DNA from: Muriicola sp. Z0-33
GTDB taxonomy: Bacteria > Bacteroidota > Bacteroidia > Flavobacteriales > Flavobacteriaceae
Length of the DNA stretch: 64,000 nucleotides
Reading direction: 5' to 3'
Assembly (NCBI RefSeq): GCF_026126425.1
Contig: NZ_JAFMPW010000007.1
Coordinates: 1-64,000 of the forward strand
The notes below the pieces were generated by a model. The model did no database searches and was not told where the DNA came from. It saw only the letters and a list, made by a program, of their open reading frames with translations. How positions within the stretch are numbered: position 1 is the stretch's first letter; the number at the start of each line of letters is the position of its first letter. Both the position numbers and the translations under genes were made by a program. Positions 54,700 through 64,000 of this stretch are shown piece after piece.

Positions 54700-56826
54700 A
54701 TGGCAAGAGATTTAAAATTTACAAGAAATATAGGTATTGCTGCGCATATTGACGCGGGAAAAACTACCACTACAGAACGTATTCTATATTATACGGGAGT
54801 AAGTCATAAGATTGGTGAAGTGCATGATGGGGCTGCAACTATGGACTGGATGGAGCAGGAGCAGGAAAGAGGTATAACCATTACTTCCGCTGCAACTACA
54901 TGTACTTGGGATTTCCCTACTGACAATGGAAAAAAGGTAGAGGCGTCTAAGCCTTACCACTTTAATATTATTGACACTCCGGGTCACGTTGATTTTACGG
55001 TTGAAGTGAATCGTTCATTAAGAGTATTGGACGGTTTGGTTTTCCTTTTTTCTGCGGTAGATGGGGTAGAACCTCAGTCCGAGACCAACTGGAGACTGGC
55101 AGACAATTACAAAGTTCCAAGAATGGGCTTTGTAAATAAGATGGACAGACAAGGGTCTAATTTCCTAATGGTGTGCAAGCAGGTTAAGGATATGTTGAAA
55201 TCCAATGCTGTACCTATTGTTTTGCCAATTGGTGATGAAGCTGATTTTAAAGGTATTGTAGATCTTGTTAAGAATCGTGCAATTGTATGGCATGAGGAAA
55301 ATATGGGTGCAACCTTTGATGAGGTTGATATCCCGGCCGAAATGGTAGACGAGGTAAAAGAATACCGGGCCGCACTTATTGAGGCAGTTGCAGAATACGA
55401 CGAAAACCTTATGGAGAAATTCTTTGAGGATGAAGATTCTATTACTGAGGAAGAAGTGCATGCAGCATTAAGGGCCGCAGTAATGGATATGAGCATCATA
55501 CCCATGATTTGCGGATCTTCATTTAAGAACAAAGGAGTTCAGTTTCTTTTAGATGCAGTTTGCAGGTACCTTCCATCTCCTTTGGATAAGGAGGCTATTG
55601 TAGGAACAGATCCAAATACAGATGAGCCTATCTCAAGAAAGCCAGATGTAAAGGAGCCATTTTCTGCCCTTGCATTTAAAATTGCTACTGACCCTTTTGT
55701 TGGTCGTTTGGCATTTTTCAGAGCGTATTCAGGAAGATTGGATGCAGGTTCGTATGTGTTAAACAACCGATCTGGAAACAAGGAGAGAATATCAAGAATA
55801 TATCAAATGCATTCTAATAAACAGAATGCGATAGATCATATAGAAGCAGGAGATATTGGTGCAGCTGTTGGTTTTAAAGACATTAAGACCGGAGATACAC
55901 TAAGTTCTGAAAAGCATCCGATTATTTTGGAAAGTATGAATTTTCCAGATCCTGTAATCGGTATTGCCGTGGAGCCTAAGACTAAGGCTGATGTGGATAA
56001 ATTAGGGATGTCATTGGCTAAGTTAGCCGAAGAAGATCCTACTTTCCAGGTTAAAACAGATGAGGCTTCTGGTCAAACGATTATTTCCGGAATGGGAGAA
56101 CTTCACCTCGATATTATTGTAGATCGTCTGCGGAGAGAATTTAAGGTAGATGTCAACCAGGGGCAACCTCAGGTAGAATACAAGGAAGCACTTACAAGAA
56201 GTGCAGATCACAGAGAGGTATATAAGAAGCAAACCGGTGGTAGAGGTAAATTTGCCGATATCGTATTTACGATGGAACCGGCAGAAGATGATAAGCCAGG
56301 ATTGGAATTTGAAAACAAGATCAAAGGAGGAAATATTCCTAGAGAATACATTCCTTCTGTAGAGAAAGGCTTTAAAGAGGCGATGAAGAACGGACCTTTA
56401 GCCGGGTTTGAAATGGACAGTATGAAGATTACGTTGAAAGACGGTTCTTTCCACCCTGTGGATTCTGATTCACTTTCATTTGAACTGGCGGCCAAAATTG
56501 GTTATAAAGAAGCTGCTAAAGCTGCAAGAGCCGTGTTGATGGAGCCCATTATGAAACTTGAGGTGCTAACTCCCGAGGAGAATATGGGTGATATAGTTGG
56601 TGACCTTAACAGAAGAAGAGGGCAGGTTAACAATATGGATGACAGAGCTGGTTCTAAGGTGATAAAAGCCGACGTGCCACTATCTGAAATGTTTGGATAT
56701 GTAACGGCGCTGAGGACTTTGTCTTCGGGTAGAGCAACTTCTACAATGGAATTTTCTCACTACGCAGAAACGCCATCTAATATTGCAGAAGAAGTAGTAA
56801 AAGCAGCAAAAGGAGTAACCGCTTAA
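54700..56826 (+). CDS. fusA: Elongation factor G
   Basis: EF-G moves tRNAs and mRNA through the ribosome using GTP. The 708-residue protein has the P-loop [15 protein letters not shown] near 17-31, the switch region [18 protein letters not shown], and NKMDRQG. Domains II to V continue to the C-terminus, with [16 protein letters not shown]. It is full length with no extra domain, so it is the main EF-G. The next gene, rpsJ, starts 13 bases later. Confidence 0.98.
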   Translation: MARDLKFTRNIGIAAHIDAGKTTTTERILYYTGVSHKIGEVHDGAATMDWMEQEQERGITITSAATTCTWDFPTDNGKKVEASKPYHFNIIDTPGHVDFTVEVNRSLRVLDGLVFLFSAVDGVEPQSETNWRLADNYKVPRMGFVNKMDRQGSNFLMVCKQVKDMLKSNAVPIVLPIGDEADFKGIVDLVKNRAIVWHEENMGATFDEVDIPAEMVDEVKEYRAALIEAVAEYDENLMEKFFEDEDSITEEEVHAALRAAVMDMSIIPMICGSSFKNKGVQFLLDAVCRYLPSPLDKEAIVGTDPNTDEPISRKPDVKEPFSALAFKIATDPFVGRLAFFRAYSGRLDAGSYVLNNRSGNKERISRIYQMHSNKQNAIDHIEAGDIGAAVGFKDIKTGDTLSSEKHPIILESMNFPDPVIGIAVEPKTKADVDKLGMSLAKLAEEDPTFQVKTDEASGQTIISGMGELHLDIIVDRLRREFKVDVNQGQPQVEYKEALTRSADHREVYKKQTGGRGKFADIVFTMEPAEDDKPGLEFENKIKGGNIPREYIPSVEKGFKEAMKNGPLAGFEMDSMKITLKDGSFHPVDSDSLSFELAAKIGYKEAAKAARAVLMEPIMKLEVLTPEENMGDIVGDLNRRRGQVNNMDDRAGSKVIKADVPLSEMFGYVTALRTLSSGRATSTMEFSHYAETPSNIAEEVVKAAKGVTA

Positions 56827-56839
56827 AAATTTTAGGAAG

Positions 56840-57145
56840 ATGAGTCAAAAAATCAGAATAAAACTAAAATCTTACGATCACAATTTGGTAGATAAATCTG
56901 CCGAGAAGATTGTAAAGACGGTAAAAACTACCGGTGCAGTGGTTACAGGGCCAATTCCTTTACCAACGCATAAAAAGATATTTACGGTTTTGCGTTCGCC
57001 ACACGTGAACAAAAAATCCAGAGAGCAATTCCAGCTTAGTTCTTATAAAAGACTATTGGATATTTATAGCTCTTCATCTAAAACCATTGATGCTTTGATG
57101 AAGTTAGAGCTTCCTTCAGGTGTTGAGGTAGAGATAAAAGTTTGA
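56840..57145 (+). CDS. rpsJ: 30S ribosomal protein S10
   Basis: S10 is a small-subunit head protein and, with NusB, an antitermination factor. The 101-residue protein has the conserved [28 protein letters not shown] segment, read in two parts here as [12 protein letters not shown] and [12 protein letters not shown]. It closes the str block; a hairpin with T-run follows before rplC. Confidence 0.98.
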   Translation: MSQKIRIKLKSYDHNLVDKSAEKIVKTVKTTGAVVTGPIPLPTHKKIFTVLRSPHVNKKSREQFQLSSYKRLLDIYSSSSKTIDALMKLELPSGVEVEIKV

Positions 57146-57225
57146 TAGCATTGCATTTGAAAGCGGTGCTTTCAAAGACATGTCCGGAGCGTTTCGCAAA
57201 GGAAAAACGGTAACAAAAATAGATT

Positions 57226-57258
57226 CGGGGTCGAATTATTTTTGACCCTGTTTTTTTG
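57226..57258 (+). terminator. Candidate terminator or attenuator between rpsJ and rplC
   Basis: A stem GGGTC (57228-57232) with GACCC (57244-57248), extended by a G-T and a C-G pair, encloses an eleven-base loop and is followed by seven T. It sits in a 158-base gap inside what is usually one continuous ribosomal protein cluster. It may end the str message, or set the ratio of str to S10 products by attenuation. Confidence 0.7.
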
Positions 57259-57303
57259 TTAAATAAATAAGTAAAGAATAATAATTAATAATCAATAATA
57301 AGT

Positions 57304-57921
57304 ATGTCTGGGTTAATAGGAAGAAAAGTAGGCATGACCAGCATTTTCGATGACAATGGAAAGAATATTCCATGTACTGTGATTGAAGCTGGCCCATGTG
57401 TAGTTACCCAAGTCAGAACCGAAGAGGTAGACGGGTACAATGCCCTTCAGCTCGGTTTCGATGACAAGGCAGAAAAACGTGCAAACAAGGCCGAGATGGG
57501 TCATGTTAAGAAAGCAGGTGCTTCTCCTAAAAAGAAAGTCGTTGAATTCCGTGATTTTGAAGGTGAACATAAATTAGGTGATACGCTTGGTGCAGATCTG
57601 TTCCAGGAAGGAGAATTTGTAGATGTGTCTGCAACCTCTAAAGGGAAAGGTTTCCAGGGGGTAGTCAAAAGACACGGCTTTGCCGGAGTAGGGCAGGCCA
57701 CTCACGGTCAGCACAACAGGTTAAGAGCTCCCGGATCTATCGGTGCGGCATCTTATCCTGCAAGAGTATTCAAAGGCATGAAAATGGCCGGAAGAATGGG
57801 AGGAGAAAGAGTTACTGTACAGAACCTTAGAGTGGTTAAGGTAGTTCCTGAAAAGAATTTACTGGTGTTGAAAGGATGCGTTCCAGGACACAAAAACGCT
57901 TATATAACTATTACGAAATAA
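57304..57921 (+). CDS. rplC: 50S ribosomal protein L3
   Basis: L3 is an early-assembly large-subunit protein near the peptidyl transferase centre. The 205-residue protein starts [19 protein letters not shown] and has the [20 protein letters not shown] loop with the methylated-glutamine region. Its stop shares one base with the rplD ATG (TAATG), which suggests coupled translation. Confidence 0.98.
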   Translation: MSGLIGRKVGMTSIFDDNGKNIPCTVIEAGPCVVTQVRTEEVDGYNALQLGFDDKAEKRANKAEMGHVKKAGASPKKKVVEFRDFEGEHKLGDTLGADLFQEGEFVDVSATSKGKGFQGVVKRHGFAGVGQATHGQHNRLRAPGSIGAASYPARVFKGMKMAGRMGGERVTVQNLRVVKVVPEKNLLVLKGCVPGHKNAYITITK

Positions 57922-58550
57922 TGAAAGTAGCAGTTTTAGATATCAAAGGAAAAGAAACAGGAAGAAAGGTAGACCTTTCTGATGCTGTTTTCAAGATAGC
58001 ACCCAATAATCATGCTATTTATCTGGACGTGAAGCAGTACCTGGCTCATCAGAGACAGGGAACGCACAAGACCAAGGAGAGAGCTGAGATAGTGGGAAGT
58101 ACCAGAAAGATCAAGAAACAGAAAGGAACTGGTACTGCAAGAGCGGGAAGTATTAAGTCTCCTATCTTCAGGGGCGGAGGTCGAATTTTTGGCCCAAGAC
58201 CTAAAGATTACACTCAAAAACTTAACAAAAATGTAAAGCGTCTGGCCAGAAAATCGGCACTTAGTTTGAAGAAACAGGAAGATGCGATTATGGTTGTTGA
58301 GGACTTCAATTTTGAGGCTCCTAAGACAAAGGATTTTATGCAGGTTTTAAAGTCTTTAGGGCTGGAAAACAAAAAGTCTTTGTTTGTGTTGGGTGAATCA
58401 AATAATAACGTATATTTGTCGTCGCGCAATTTGAAGGGTTACGAGGTTGTAACTAACTCAGAATTAAGTACTTATAAAATATTGAACGCTAACAATATTG
58501 TACTTCTTGAAGGGGCTGTGCAAGGAATAGAATCGAACTTAAACAAGTAG
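57921..58550 (+). CDS. rplD: 50S ribosomal protein L4
   Basis: L4 lines the exit tunnel and binds domain I of 23S rRNA. The 209-residue protein begins [19 protein letters not shown]; the ATG at 57921 is preferred to an upstream in-frame start inside rplC. The extended loop [21 protein letters not shown] is read in parts as KGTGTARAG and SPIFRGG. L4 represses the S10 operon in E. coli; whether it does so here is unknown. Confidence 0.97.
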   Translation: MKVAVLDIKGKETGRKVDLSDAVFKIAPNNHAIYLDVKQYLAHQRQGTHKTKERAEIVGSTRKIKKQKGTGTARAGSIKSPIFRGGGRIFGPRPKDYTQKLNKNVKRLARKSALSLKKQEDAIMVVEDFNFEAPKTKDFMQVLKSLGLENKKSLFVLGESNNNVYLSSRNLKGYEVVTNSELSTYKILNANNIVLLEGAVQGIESNLNK

Positions 58551-58557
58551 GGAAATA

Positions 58558-58848
58558 ATGAGTGTGTTAATAAAACCGATAATTACGGAAAAAATGACTG
58601 CCGATAGCGAGTTGTACAACCGCTATGGTTTTGTCGTGGATCCCAAGGCGAACAAACTGCAGATCAAAGATGCAGTGGAGGCTGCTTATGGGGTTTCAGT
58701 AAAGAAAGTGCGCACTATGAATTACGGCCCTTCCCGTAAAACAAGGTATACCAAAACAGGTGTACAGCACGGAAAGACGAATGCATTTAAAAAGGCGATC
58801 GTAGATGTAGAGGATGGGGATATAATTGATTTTTACAGTAATCTATAA
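58558..58848 (+). CDS. rplW: 50S ribosomal protein L23
   Basis: L23 sits at the tunnel exit, where trigger factor and SRP dock. The 96-residue protein has IKPIITEKMT at the start and the YGVSVKKVRTMNY strand. The gene lies seven bases after rplD. Confidence 0.97.
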   Translation: MSVLIKPIITEKMTADSELYNRYGFVVDPKANKLQIKDAVEAAYGVSVKKVRTMNYGPSRKTRYTKTGVQHGKTNAFKKAIVDVEDGDIIDFYSNL

Positions 58849-58857
58849 AGACACAAA

Positions 58858-59682
58858 ATGTCAGTTAGAAAATTAAAACCAATCACTCCTGGACAGCGTT
58901 TTAAAGTAGTAAACGGATTTGACGCGATTACTACTGATAAGCCGGAGAAAAGCTTGCTTGCTCCGTTAAAAAAGTCGGGAGGTAGAAACAGTCAGGGAAA
59001 GATGACCATTCGCCACAGAGGTGGGGGTCATAAAAGAAGGTATCGTATTATTGATTTCAAAAGGGAAAAGCAGGGCGTTAGCGCTGAGGTGAAATCTATA
59101 CAATACGATCCAAACAGAACAGCATTTATTGCACTATTGGAATACACCGATGGCGAGAAGAGATATATCATTGCTCAAAACGGATTGGAAGTAGGTCAGA
59201 AGGTCGCTTCCGGAAAGAGTGCTCCTCCAGAAATTGGAAACGCACTACCGCTAAGCGATATCCCTTTGGGAACTATTATATCCTGTATTGAACTGCGTCC
59301 TGGACAAGGAGCTGTAATGGCTAGAAGTGCTGGGACATTTGCTCAGCTAATGGCGAAAGAAGGTAAGTTTGTTACCGTAAAATTGCCATCAGGGGAGACC
59401 AGGTTGATACTGGCTAATTGTTTAGCTACAGTTGGAGCAGTTTCTAATTCTGACCATCAGTTACTTGTTTCCGGTAAAGCGGGTAGAAGTCGTTGGTTAG
59501 GAAGAAGACCTAGAACAAGACCAGTTGCCATGAACCCTGTAGATCATCCAATGGGTGGTGGAGAAGGAAGAGCTTCCGGAGGTCATCCAAGGTCTAAGAA
59601 CGGAATACCGGCTAAAGGATTTAGAACGCGTTCTAAGACTAAAGATACTAATAGGTACATCATAGAACGTAGAAAGAAATAA
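58858..59682 (+). CDS. rplB: 50S ribosomal protein L2
   Basis: L2 supports subunit joining and peptidyl transfer. The 274-residue protein has [12 protein letters not shown] near the start and the C-terminal [17 protein letters not shown] motif with its conserved His. The order rplW-rplB-rpsS is the standard S10 order. Confidence 0.98.
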   Translation: MSVRKLKPITPGQRFKVVNGFDAITTDKPEKSLLAPLKKSGGRNSQGKMTIRHRGGGHKRRYRIIDFKREKQGVSAEVKSIQYDPNRTAFIALLEYTDGEKRYIIAQNGLEVGQKVASGKSAPPEIGNALPLSDIPLGTIISCIELRPGQGAVMARSAGTFAQLMAKEGKFVTVKLPSGETRLILANCLATVGAVSNSDHQLLVSGKAGRSRWLGRRPRTRPVAMNPVDHPMGGGEGRASGGHPRSKNGIPAKGFRTRSKTKDTNRYIIERRKK

Positions 59683-59695
59683 AAAGTAAAAAGAA

Positions 59696-59974
59696 ATGGC
59701 ACGTTCATTAAAAAAAGGACCATACGTTCATCATAGCCTGGAAAAGAAAGTCCAGCAGAATGTTGAAACAAATAAAAAGACCGTAATAAAAACATGGTCC
59801 AGAGCTTCGATGATCACACCAGATTTTGTTGGTCAGACTATAGCAGTACATAACGGAAGACAATTTGTCCCTGTATATGTCACTGAAAATATGGTAGGAC
59901 ATAAATTAGGTGAATTTTCTCCAACCAGGTCTTTTAGAGGACATGCTGGAGCAAAAAATAAGGGTAAAAAATAA
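59696..59974 (+). CDS. rpsS: 30S ribosomal protein S19
   Basis: S19 works with S13 in the small-subunit head. The 92-residue protein starts [19 protein letters not shown] and has the [21 protein letters not shown] segment, seen in parts as [10 protein letters not shown] and IAVHNG. The ATG follows rplB by 13 bases. Confidence 0.98.
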   Translation: MARSLKKGPYVHHSLEKKVQQNVETNKKTVIKTWSRASMITPDFVGQTIAVHNGRQFVPVYVTENMVGHKLGEFSPTRSFRGHAGAKNKGKK

Positions 59975-59980
59975 GACGCT

Positions 59981-60388
59981 ATGGGAGTTCGAAAAAGACA
60001 AATGGCTGAAAAATTCAAGGAAGAGAAGAAGCAGATGGCTTTTGCCAAACTAAACAATTGCCCTACTTCTCCAAGAAAAATGCGCCTTGTGGCAGATTTA
60101 ATCCGTGGAGCTGAGGTAGAAAAAGCATTGGCTATCCTTAGATTTAATCCTAAAGAAGCCTCCAGAAGAGTAGAGAAACTATTGCTTTCCGCTATAGCCA
60201 ACTGGCAAATGAAGAATGAAGATGCAGATATTGAGAGTGCAGATCTTTTTGTCAAGGAAATTAAGGTAGATAGTGGTCGGATGTTGAAAAGGTTAAGACC
60301 TGCACCACAGGGAAGAGCACATAGAATAAGAAAACGTTCCAACCATGTAACCTTGGTTTTGGGATCTAACAATAACACAGAAAGCTAG
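59981..60388 (+). CDS. rplV: 50S ribosomal protein L22
   Basis: L22 reaches into the exit tunnel. The 135-residue protein has an N-terminal extension of about 20 basic residues before the common core ([17 protein letters not shown]), a length typical of Bacteroidota. The tunnel loop region is [21 protein letters not shown], seen in parts as [11 protein letters not shown] and RIRKRSNH. Confidence 0.97.
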   Translation: MGVRKRQMAEKFKEEKKQMAFAKLNNCPTSPRKMRLVADLIRGAEVEKALAILRFNPKEASRRVEKLLLSAIANWQMKNEDADIESADLFVKEIKVDSGRMLKRLRPAPQGRAHRIRKRSNHVTLVLGSNNNTES

Positions 60389-60396
60389 AGCTTACT

Positions 60397-61113
60397 ATGG
60401 GACAAAAAACAAATCCAATCGGGAATCGCCTGGGAATTATCAGAGGATGGGAATCTAACTGGTACGGAGGAAATGATTACGGAGACAAGTTAGCAGAGGA
60501 CGACAAGATTCGCAAGTACATACATGCGCGTTTGGCCAAAGCAAGTGTATCCAGAGTAATTATTGAGCGGACGCTTAAGTTAATTACGGTAACTATAACC
60601 ACTGCAAGACCAGGGATTATTATTGGAAAAGGCGGACAGGAAGTTGATAAACTGAAAGAAGAGCTCAAGAAGATCACGGACAAGGAAGTTCAGATCAATA
60701 TTTTTGAGATCAAAAGGCCGGAATTAGATGCTAACCTGGTTGCTGCCAGTGTTGCAAGACAAATAGAAAGCAGGATCTCTTACAGGAGAGCTATTAAAAT
60801 GGCTATTGCTGCTGCAATGAGAATGAACGCTGAAGGAATTAAGATTCAGATTTCCGGAAGGTTGAACGGAGCGGAAATGGCACGTTCGGAATCTTATAAA
60901 GATGGAAGAATTCCTTTGTCCACTTTCAGAGCAGATATAGATTATGCGTTGCATGAAGCTCATACCACATATGGTAGGTTAGGAATAAAAGTTTGGATAA
61001 TGAAAGGCGAGGTTTATGGTAAAAGAGAGCTTTCTCCATTAGTAGGAATGTCTAAAGGACAATCTAAAGGAGGCAAGCAGGATGGCCCTAAAAAACAACG
61101 TCGTAGAAAGTAA
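60397..61113 (+). CDS. rpsC: 30S ribosomal protein S3
   Basis: S3 lines the mRNA entry site. The 238-residue protein has the KH domain ([16 protein letters not shown]) and the C-terminal domain with [14 protein letters not shown]. The tail is Lys/Gly/Gln-rich. It is nine bases after rplV. Confidence 0.98.
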   Translation: MGQKTNPIGNRLGIIRGWESNWYGGNDYGDKLAEDDKIRKYIHARLAKASVSRVIIERTLKLITVTITTARPGIIIGKGGQEVDKLKEELKKITDKEVQINIFEIKRPELDANLVAASVARQIESRISYRRAIKMAIAAAMRMNAEGIKIQISGRLNGAEMARSESYKDGRIPLSTFRADIDYALHEAHTTYGRLGIKVWIMKGEVYGKRELSPLVGMSKGQSKGGKQDGPKKQRRRK

Positions 61114-61128
61114 TTTTAAAGTATAAAA

Positions 61129-61554
61129 ATGTTACAGCCAAAAAGAACCAAATTTCGTAAAGCGCAGAAAGGGAGGATGAAAGGAAATTCTGCGAGAGGG
61201 CATAGGCTTTCTAATGGAATGTTTGGAATAAAATCAATGGACTCTGAATTCATTACCTCACGTCAGATAGAGGCAGCGCGGATTGCAGCTACCAGATATA
61301 TGAAGAGGCAGGGACAGTTGTGGATAAAAATATTCCCGGATAAACCTATTACAAAGAAACCTTTAGAGGTACGTATGGGTAAGGGAAAAGGAGCGCCAGA
61401 ATATTGGGTTGCTGTTGTTAAACCTGGAAGAATTATGTTCGAGGTGGCAGGTGTACCAATGGATGTTGCCAAGGAAGCATTGAGATTGGCTGCTCAGAAA
61501 TTACCTGTAAAAACAAAGTTTGTTGTGGCCAGAGATTACGATGATGCCGCCTAA
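61129..61554 (+). CDS. rplP: 50S ribosomal protein L16
   Basis: L16 helps place tRNA in the A site. The 141-residue protein starts [19 protein letters not shown] and has the [18 protein letters not shown] signature, with a normal length for the family. Confidence 0.98.
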   Translation: MLQPKRTKFRKAQKGRMKGNSARGHRLSNGMFGIKSMDSEFITSRQIEAARIAATRYMKRQGQLWIKIFPDKPITKKPLEVRMGKGKGAPEYWVAVVKPGRIMFEVAGVPMDVAKEALRLAAQKLPVKTKFVVARDYDDAA

Positions 61555-61572
61555 TGTTTATTGCATAGAAAG

Positions 61573-61764
61573 ATGAAACAATCAGAAATTAAAGAATTAT
61601 CAGTGGAGGGCCTGAAAGAAAAAATGGCCGATTTTAAGAAGCAGCACGCAGACTTAAAACTTGCGCATTCCGTAACTCCATTGGAAAATCCGCTTCAAAT
61701 TAGAACGGCGAGAAGAACTGTAGCGAGATTGGCAACTGAATTAACTAATAGGGAAAACCAATAA
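61573..61764 (+). CDS. rpmC: 50S ribosomal protein L29
   Basis: L29 is a small helical protein at the tunnel exit beside L23. From the ATG at 61573 it has 63 residues ([14 protein letters not shown]), the normal length. A TTG 12 bases upstream is in frame but would add unusual residues. It contains the [16 protein letters not shown] helix. Confidence 0.95.
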   Translation: MKQSEIKELSVEGLKEKMADFKKQHADLKLAHSVTPLENPLQIRTARRTVARLATELTNRENQ

Positions 61765-61777
61765 TTGGTTCTGCTTT

Positions 61778-62035
61778 ATGGAAAAAAGAAATTTAAGAAA
61801 AGAGAGGATAGGAGTTGTTACCAGCAACAAAATGGAGAAATCAATTGTGGTTTCTGAAGTGAAGCGGGTAAAGCATCCTATGTACGGAAAGTTCGTATTG
61901 CGAACAAAAAAATATGTTGCACACGATGAAACCAACGACTGCAATATTGGGGATACTGTAAAAATTATGGAGACACGTCCATTGAGTAAAACCAAATGCT
62001 GGAGATTGGTAGAAGTCCTAGAAAGAGCCAAATAA
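61778..62035 (+). CDS. rpsQ: 30S ribosomal protein S17
   Basis: S17 is an early 16S rRNA-binding protein with an OB fold. The 85-residue protein has [12 protein letters not shown] and [16 protein letters not shown], with the usual EVLERAK end. The next ATG begins two bases later. Confidence 0.97.
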   Translation: MEKRNLRKERIGVVTSNKMEKSIVVSEVKRVKHPMYGKFVLRTKKYVAHDETNDCNIGDTVKIMETRPLSKTKCWRLVEVLERAK

Positions 62036-62036
62036 T

Positions 62037-62405
62037 ATGTTACAACAAGAATCCAGACTAAAAGTAGCGGACAATACAGGTGCCAAAGAAGTTTTAACCA
62101 TTCGCGTATTGGGTGGAACAAAGAGAAGGTACGCTTCTGTAGGTGATAAAATTGTGGTTACTGTAAAGGAGGCCACTCCTAATGGAGGTATAAAAAAGGG
62201 TGCGGTTTCTACAGCGGTTGTTGTAAGAACTAAAAAAGAAGTAAGAAGGCCAGACGGATCTTATATCCGCTTTGATGATAATGCTTGTGTTCTTTTAAAC
62301 CCGACCGGTGAAATGAGAGGAACCAGGGTTTTTGGTCCTGTAGCCAGGGAATTGAGAGATAAACAGTTTATGAAAATAGTTTCTCTGGCCCCTGAAGTGC
62401 TATAG
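62037..62405 (+). CDS. rplN: 50S ribosomal protein L14
   Basis: L14 sits at the subunit interface. The 122-residue protein has the start [19 protein letters not shown] and the [10 protein letters not shown] segment. It ends [12 protein letters not shown], which is normal. It is the first gene of the spc group and is one base from rpsQ, so the S10 and spc groups appear to run on together. Confidence 0.98.
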   Translation: MLQQESRLKVADNTGAKEVLTIRVLGGTKRRYASVGDKIVVTVKEATPNGGIKKGAVSTAVVVRTKKEVRRPDGSYIRFDDNACVLLNPTGEMRGTRVFGPVARELRDKQFMKIVSLAPEVL

Positions 62406-62447
62406 GCGTTGCTTGAAACTTGAATTTGACACTTGAATAAGAACAAG

Positions 62448-62759
62448 ATGAAACTTAAAATAAAAACAGGAGATACAGTACGAATTATCGCAGGAGACCA
62501 TAAAGGAACTGAAGGTAAAGTTGTACTTGTAGACAGAGAGAAGAACAAGGCCATTGTTGAAGGTGCCAATATGGTGTCAAAACATGAGAAACCCAGTGCA
62601 CAAAATCCTCAGGGTGGTATTGTAAAGAAAGAAGCTCCTATCCATATTTCTAACCTGGCGCTTATAGATTCTAAGTCGGGCGAGACTACCAGGGTTGGAT
62701 ATGAGGTTCGCGATGGTAAAAAAGTACGGATTTCTAAGAAATCCCAAGAAGTTATTTAG
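62448..62759 (+). CDS. rplX: 50S ribosomal protein L24
   Basis: L24 starts large-subunit assembly. From the ATG at 62448 it has 103 residues ([20 protein letters not shown], a KOW motif). A TTG 15 bases upstream is in frame, but the ATG gives the standard N-terminus. Confidence 0.96.
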   Translation: MKLKIKTGDTVRIIAGDHKGTEGKVVLVDREKNKAIVEGANMVSKHEKPSAQNPQGGIVKKEAPIHISNLALIDSKSGETTRVGYEVRDGKKVRISKKSQEVI

Positions 62760-62761
62760 TT

Positions 62762-63313
62762 ATGGCGTATATCCCAAGATTAAAACAGGAATACAAAGGG
62801 CGCATCGTAAAAGCGCTTCAGGGCGAATTTGGTTACAAAAATGTAATGCAGGTGCCCAAATTGGAAAAAATAGTGGTTAGCAGAGGCGTTGGTGCTGCGG
62901 TAGCAGATAAAAAGTTAATTGATCATGCTGTTGATGAGTTGACTATGATTACCGGCCAGAAAGCCATTTCTACCATGTCTAAAAAAGACGTTGCTGCCTT
63001 TAAACTAAGAAAAGGCATGCCAATTGGAGCAAAAGTTACCTTGAGAGGGGAGCGGATGTATGAATTTTTAGACAGATTGGTAACAACTGCCCTTCCCAGA
63101 GTTAGAGATTTTCAAGGAATTAGAGCCACAGGTTTTGACGGAAGAGGAAATTACAGCCTGGGGGTTTCGGAACAAATTATTTTTCCGGAGATCAACATAG
63201 ATAAGATCAATAGAATTAATGGTATGGATATCACTTTTGTGACTTCTGCTGAGACAGACAAGGAAGCCAAATCATTATTAACAGAATTGGGATTACCCTT
63301 TAAAAAGAATTAG
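62762..63313 (+). CDS. rplE: 50S ribosomal protein L5
   Basis: L5 binds 5S rRNA and contacts P-site tRNA. The 183-residue protein has the conserved [14 protein letters not shown] near 36 and [20 protein letters not shown] in the C-terminal part. The start is two bases after the rplX stop. Confidence 0.98.
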   Translation: MAYIPRLKQEYKGRIVKALQGEFGYKNVMQVPKLEKIVVSRGVGAAVADKKLIDHAVDELTMITGQKAISTMSKKDVAAFKLRKGMPIGAKVTLRGERMYEFLDRLVTTALPRVRDFQGIRATGFDGRGNYSLGVSEQIIFPEINIDKINRINGMDITFVTSAETDKEAKSLLTELGLPFKKN

Positions 63314-63314
63314 T

Positions 63315-63584
63315 ATGGCTAAAGAATCAATGAAAGCCCGGGAAAGAAAAAGGGCAAAAACAGTTGCAAAGTACGCAGAGAAGAGGAAGGCCCTTAAAGC
63401 GGCAGGAGATTATGACGCTTTGCAAAAGTTACCTAAAAATGCTTCACCAGTAAGGATGCATAATCGTTGCAAACTTACAGGAAGACCAAAGGGGTATATG
63501 AGAACTTTTGGAATTTCAAGAGTGCTTTTCAGGGAAATGGCTAATAAAGGGTTAATACCCGGAGTTAAAAAAGCAAGTTGGTAA
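63315..63584 (+). CDS. rpsN: 30S ribosomal protein S14
   Basis: S14 completes the small-subunit head. The 89-residue protein is the long, zinc-free form, since no paired CxxC motifs are present. It has [20 protein letters not shown] near the end. It is one base from the rplE stop. Confidence 0.97.
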   Translation: MAKESMKARERKRAKTVAKYAEKRKALKAAGDYDALQKLPKNASPVRMHNRCKLTGRPKGYMRTFGISRVLFREMANKGLIPGVKKASW

Positions 63585-63609
63585 TTGCCTAATTCTAAAA
63601 TTAAAAAAG

Positions 63610-64000
63610 ATGTTTACAGATCCTATAGCAGATTATTTGACAAGAATCAGAAATGCCAGCAGAGCAGGGCACAGAGTAGTTGAAATTCCTGCATCGAACT
63701 TAAAGAAAGAAGTAACCAAGATATTATTTGATCAGGGTTATATTCTTAGTTATAAGTTTGAGGAAGATAAAGTTCAGGGGACTATAAAAATTGCCCTGAA
63801 ATACAACAAAGCTACCAAAGAACCGGTAATAAAGAAGATACAACGTATTAGTAAGCCAGGTCTTAGGAAGTACGCTCCATCTGAGGAAATGCCCAGAGTG
63901 CTTAATGGTTTGGGAATAGCGATAGTTTCTACCTCTCATGGGGTGATGACAAGCAAACAAGCCAAACAGGAGAATGTTGGCGGTGAAGTACTTTGCTACG
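63610..64000 (+). CDS. rpsH: 30S ribosomal protein S8 (cut by the window edge)
   Basis: S8 binds the central domain of 16S rRNA and in E. coli represses the spc operon. The first 130 codons are present from ATG 63610 (MFTDPIADYLTRIRNASRAG), through RISKPGLRKYA and LGIAIVSTSHGVMT, up to GGEVLCY at the edge. Only the last one or two residues and the stop should be missing. Confidence 0.96.
   Translation, partial: MFTDPIADYLTRIRNASRAGHRVVEIPASNLKKEVTKILFDQGYILSYKFEEDKVQGTIKIALKYNKATKEPVIKKIQRISKPGLRKYAPSEEMPRVLNGLGIAIVSTSHGVMTSKQAKQENVGGEVLCY

Noticed and set aside
55165-55461. 98-codon frame on the minus strand inside fusA
   Set aside because: It lies wholly within the well-supported EF-G gene and has no recognisable protein features; it is a shadow frame.
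59833-60378. 181-codon minus-strand frame over rpsS and rplV
   Set aside because: Both ribosomal protein genes on the plus strand are certain; the opposite frame has no family resemblance.

Overview
The window is chromosomal DNA from a bacterium of the phylum Bacteroidota, almost certainly a member of the Flavobacteriaceae. Five things support this: gliding and type IX secretion genes (gldJ, porV, and a cargo protein with a C-terminal sorting domain); a SusC/SusD pair; promoters of the Bacteroidota type (TTTG-N19-TAnnTTTG, seen intact before rpsL); AT-rich spacers; and rRNA-independent gene neighbourhoods typical of marine flavobacteria. No rRNA, tRNA, CRISPR array, insertion sequence or prophage was found. 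The region is mostly housekeeping with a few accessory groups.

Left part (1-32.2 kb). murF and gldJ read leftward, with a terminator between them. porV faces away from gldJ, and the porU gene that usually lies between them is missing. Then come cdd and a rightward run: pyruvate dehydrogenase E1 alpha and E2, an M28 peptidase, an SDR enzyme, a SprT-like protein, mannose-1-phosphate guanylyltransferase and a DUF389 membrane protein. An MlaE/MlaF lipid transporter pair and a PafA-type phosphatase follow. A leftward trio (KAS III-like synthase, methyltransferase, glycosyltransferase) and gcvP come next. After these are a UbiA-like membrane protein, an ECF sigma factor with a very small zinc-binding partner, a rhodanese and an FKBP lipoprotein. 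The part ends with an M3 peptidase, purE/purK, a fused hypoxanthine phosphoribosyltransferase-adenylate kinase, a GNAT, obgE and a DUF4136 lipoprotein.

Middle part (32.2-53.8 kb). A tight leftward operon (LCMT-type methyltransferase, cupin, atypical SDR) sits beside mpl. After it come a polysaccharide-deacetylase-like protein, a YjjG-type phosphatase, and a three-gene envelope set (lipoprotein, DUF5723 barrel, unknown exported protein). rarA, a rhomboid protease and rlmB follow. The accessory envelope block then holds a Ca-binding FG-GAP/ASPIC protein exported by type IX secretion, an arylsulfotransferase-family lipoprotein, and a leftward SusC-SusD-lipoprotein operon with its own terminator but no carbohydrate-active enzyme.

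Right part (53.8-64 kb). The str, S10 and spc ribosomal operons run without interruption from rpsL to rpsH, which is cut by the window edge. They start from a textbook Bacteroidota promoter, and a candidate terminator or attenuator lies between rpsJ and rplC.

The most useful points for follow-up are the absent porU, the gene fusion hpt-adk with an internal start codon, the two small uncharacterised biosynthetic groups, the SDR lacking its catalytic Tyr/Lys, and the enzyme-free SusCD unit. I did not see a clearly new multi-gene system; the candidates above are the nearest to one.
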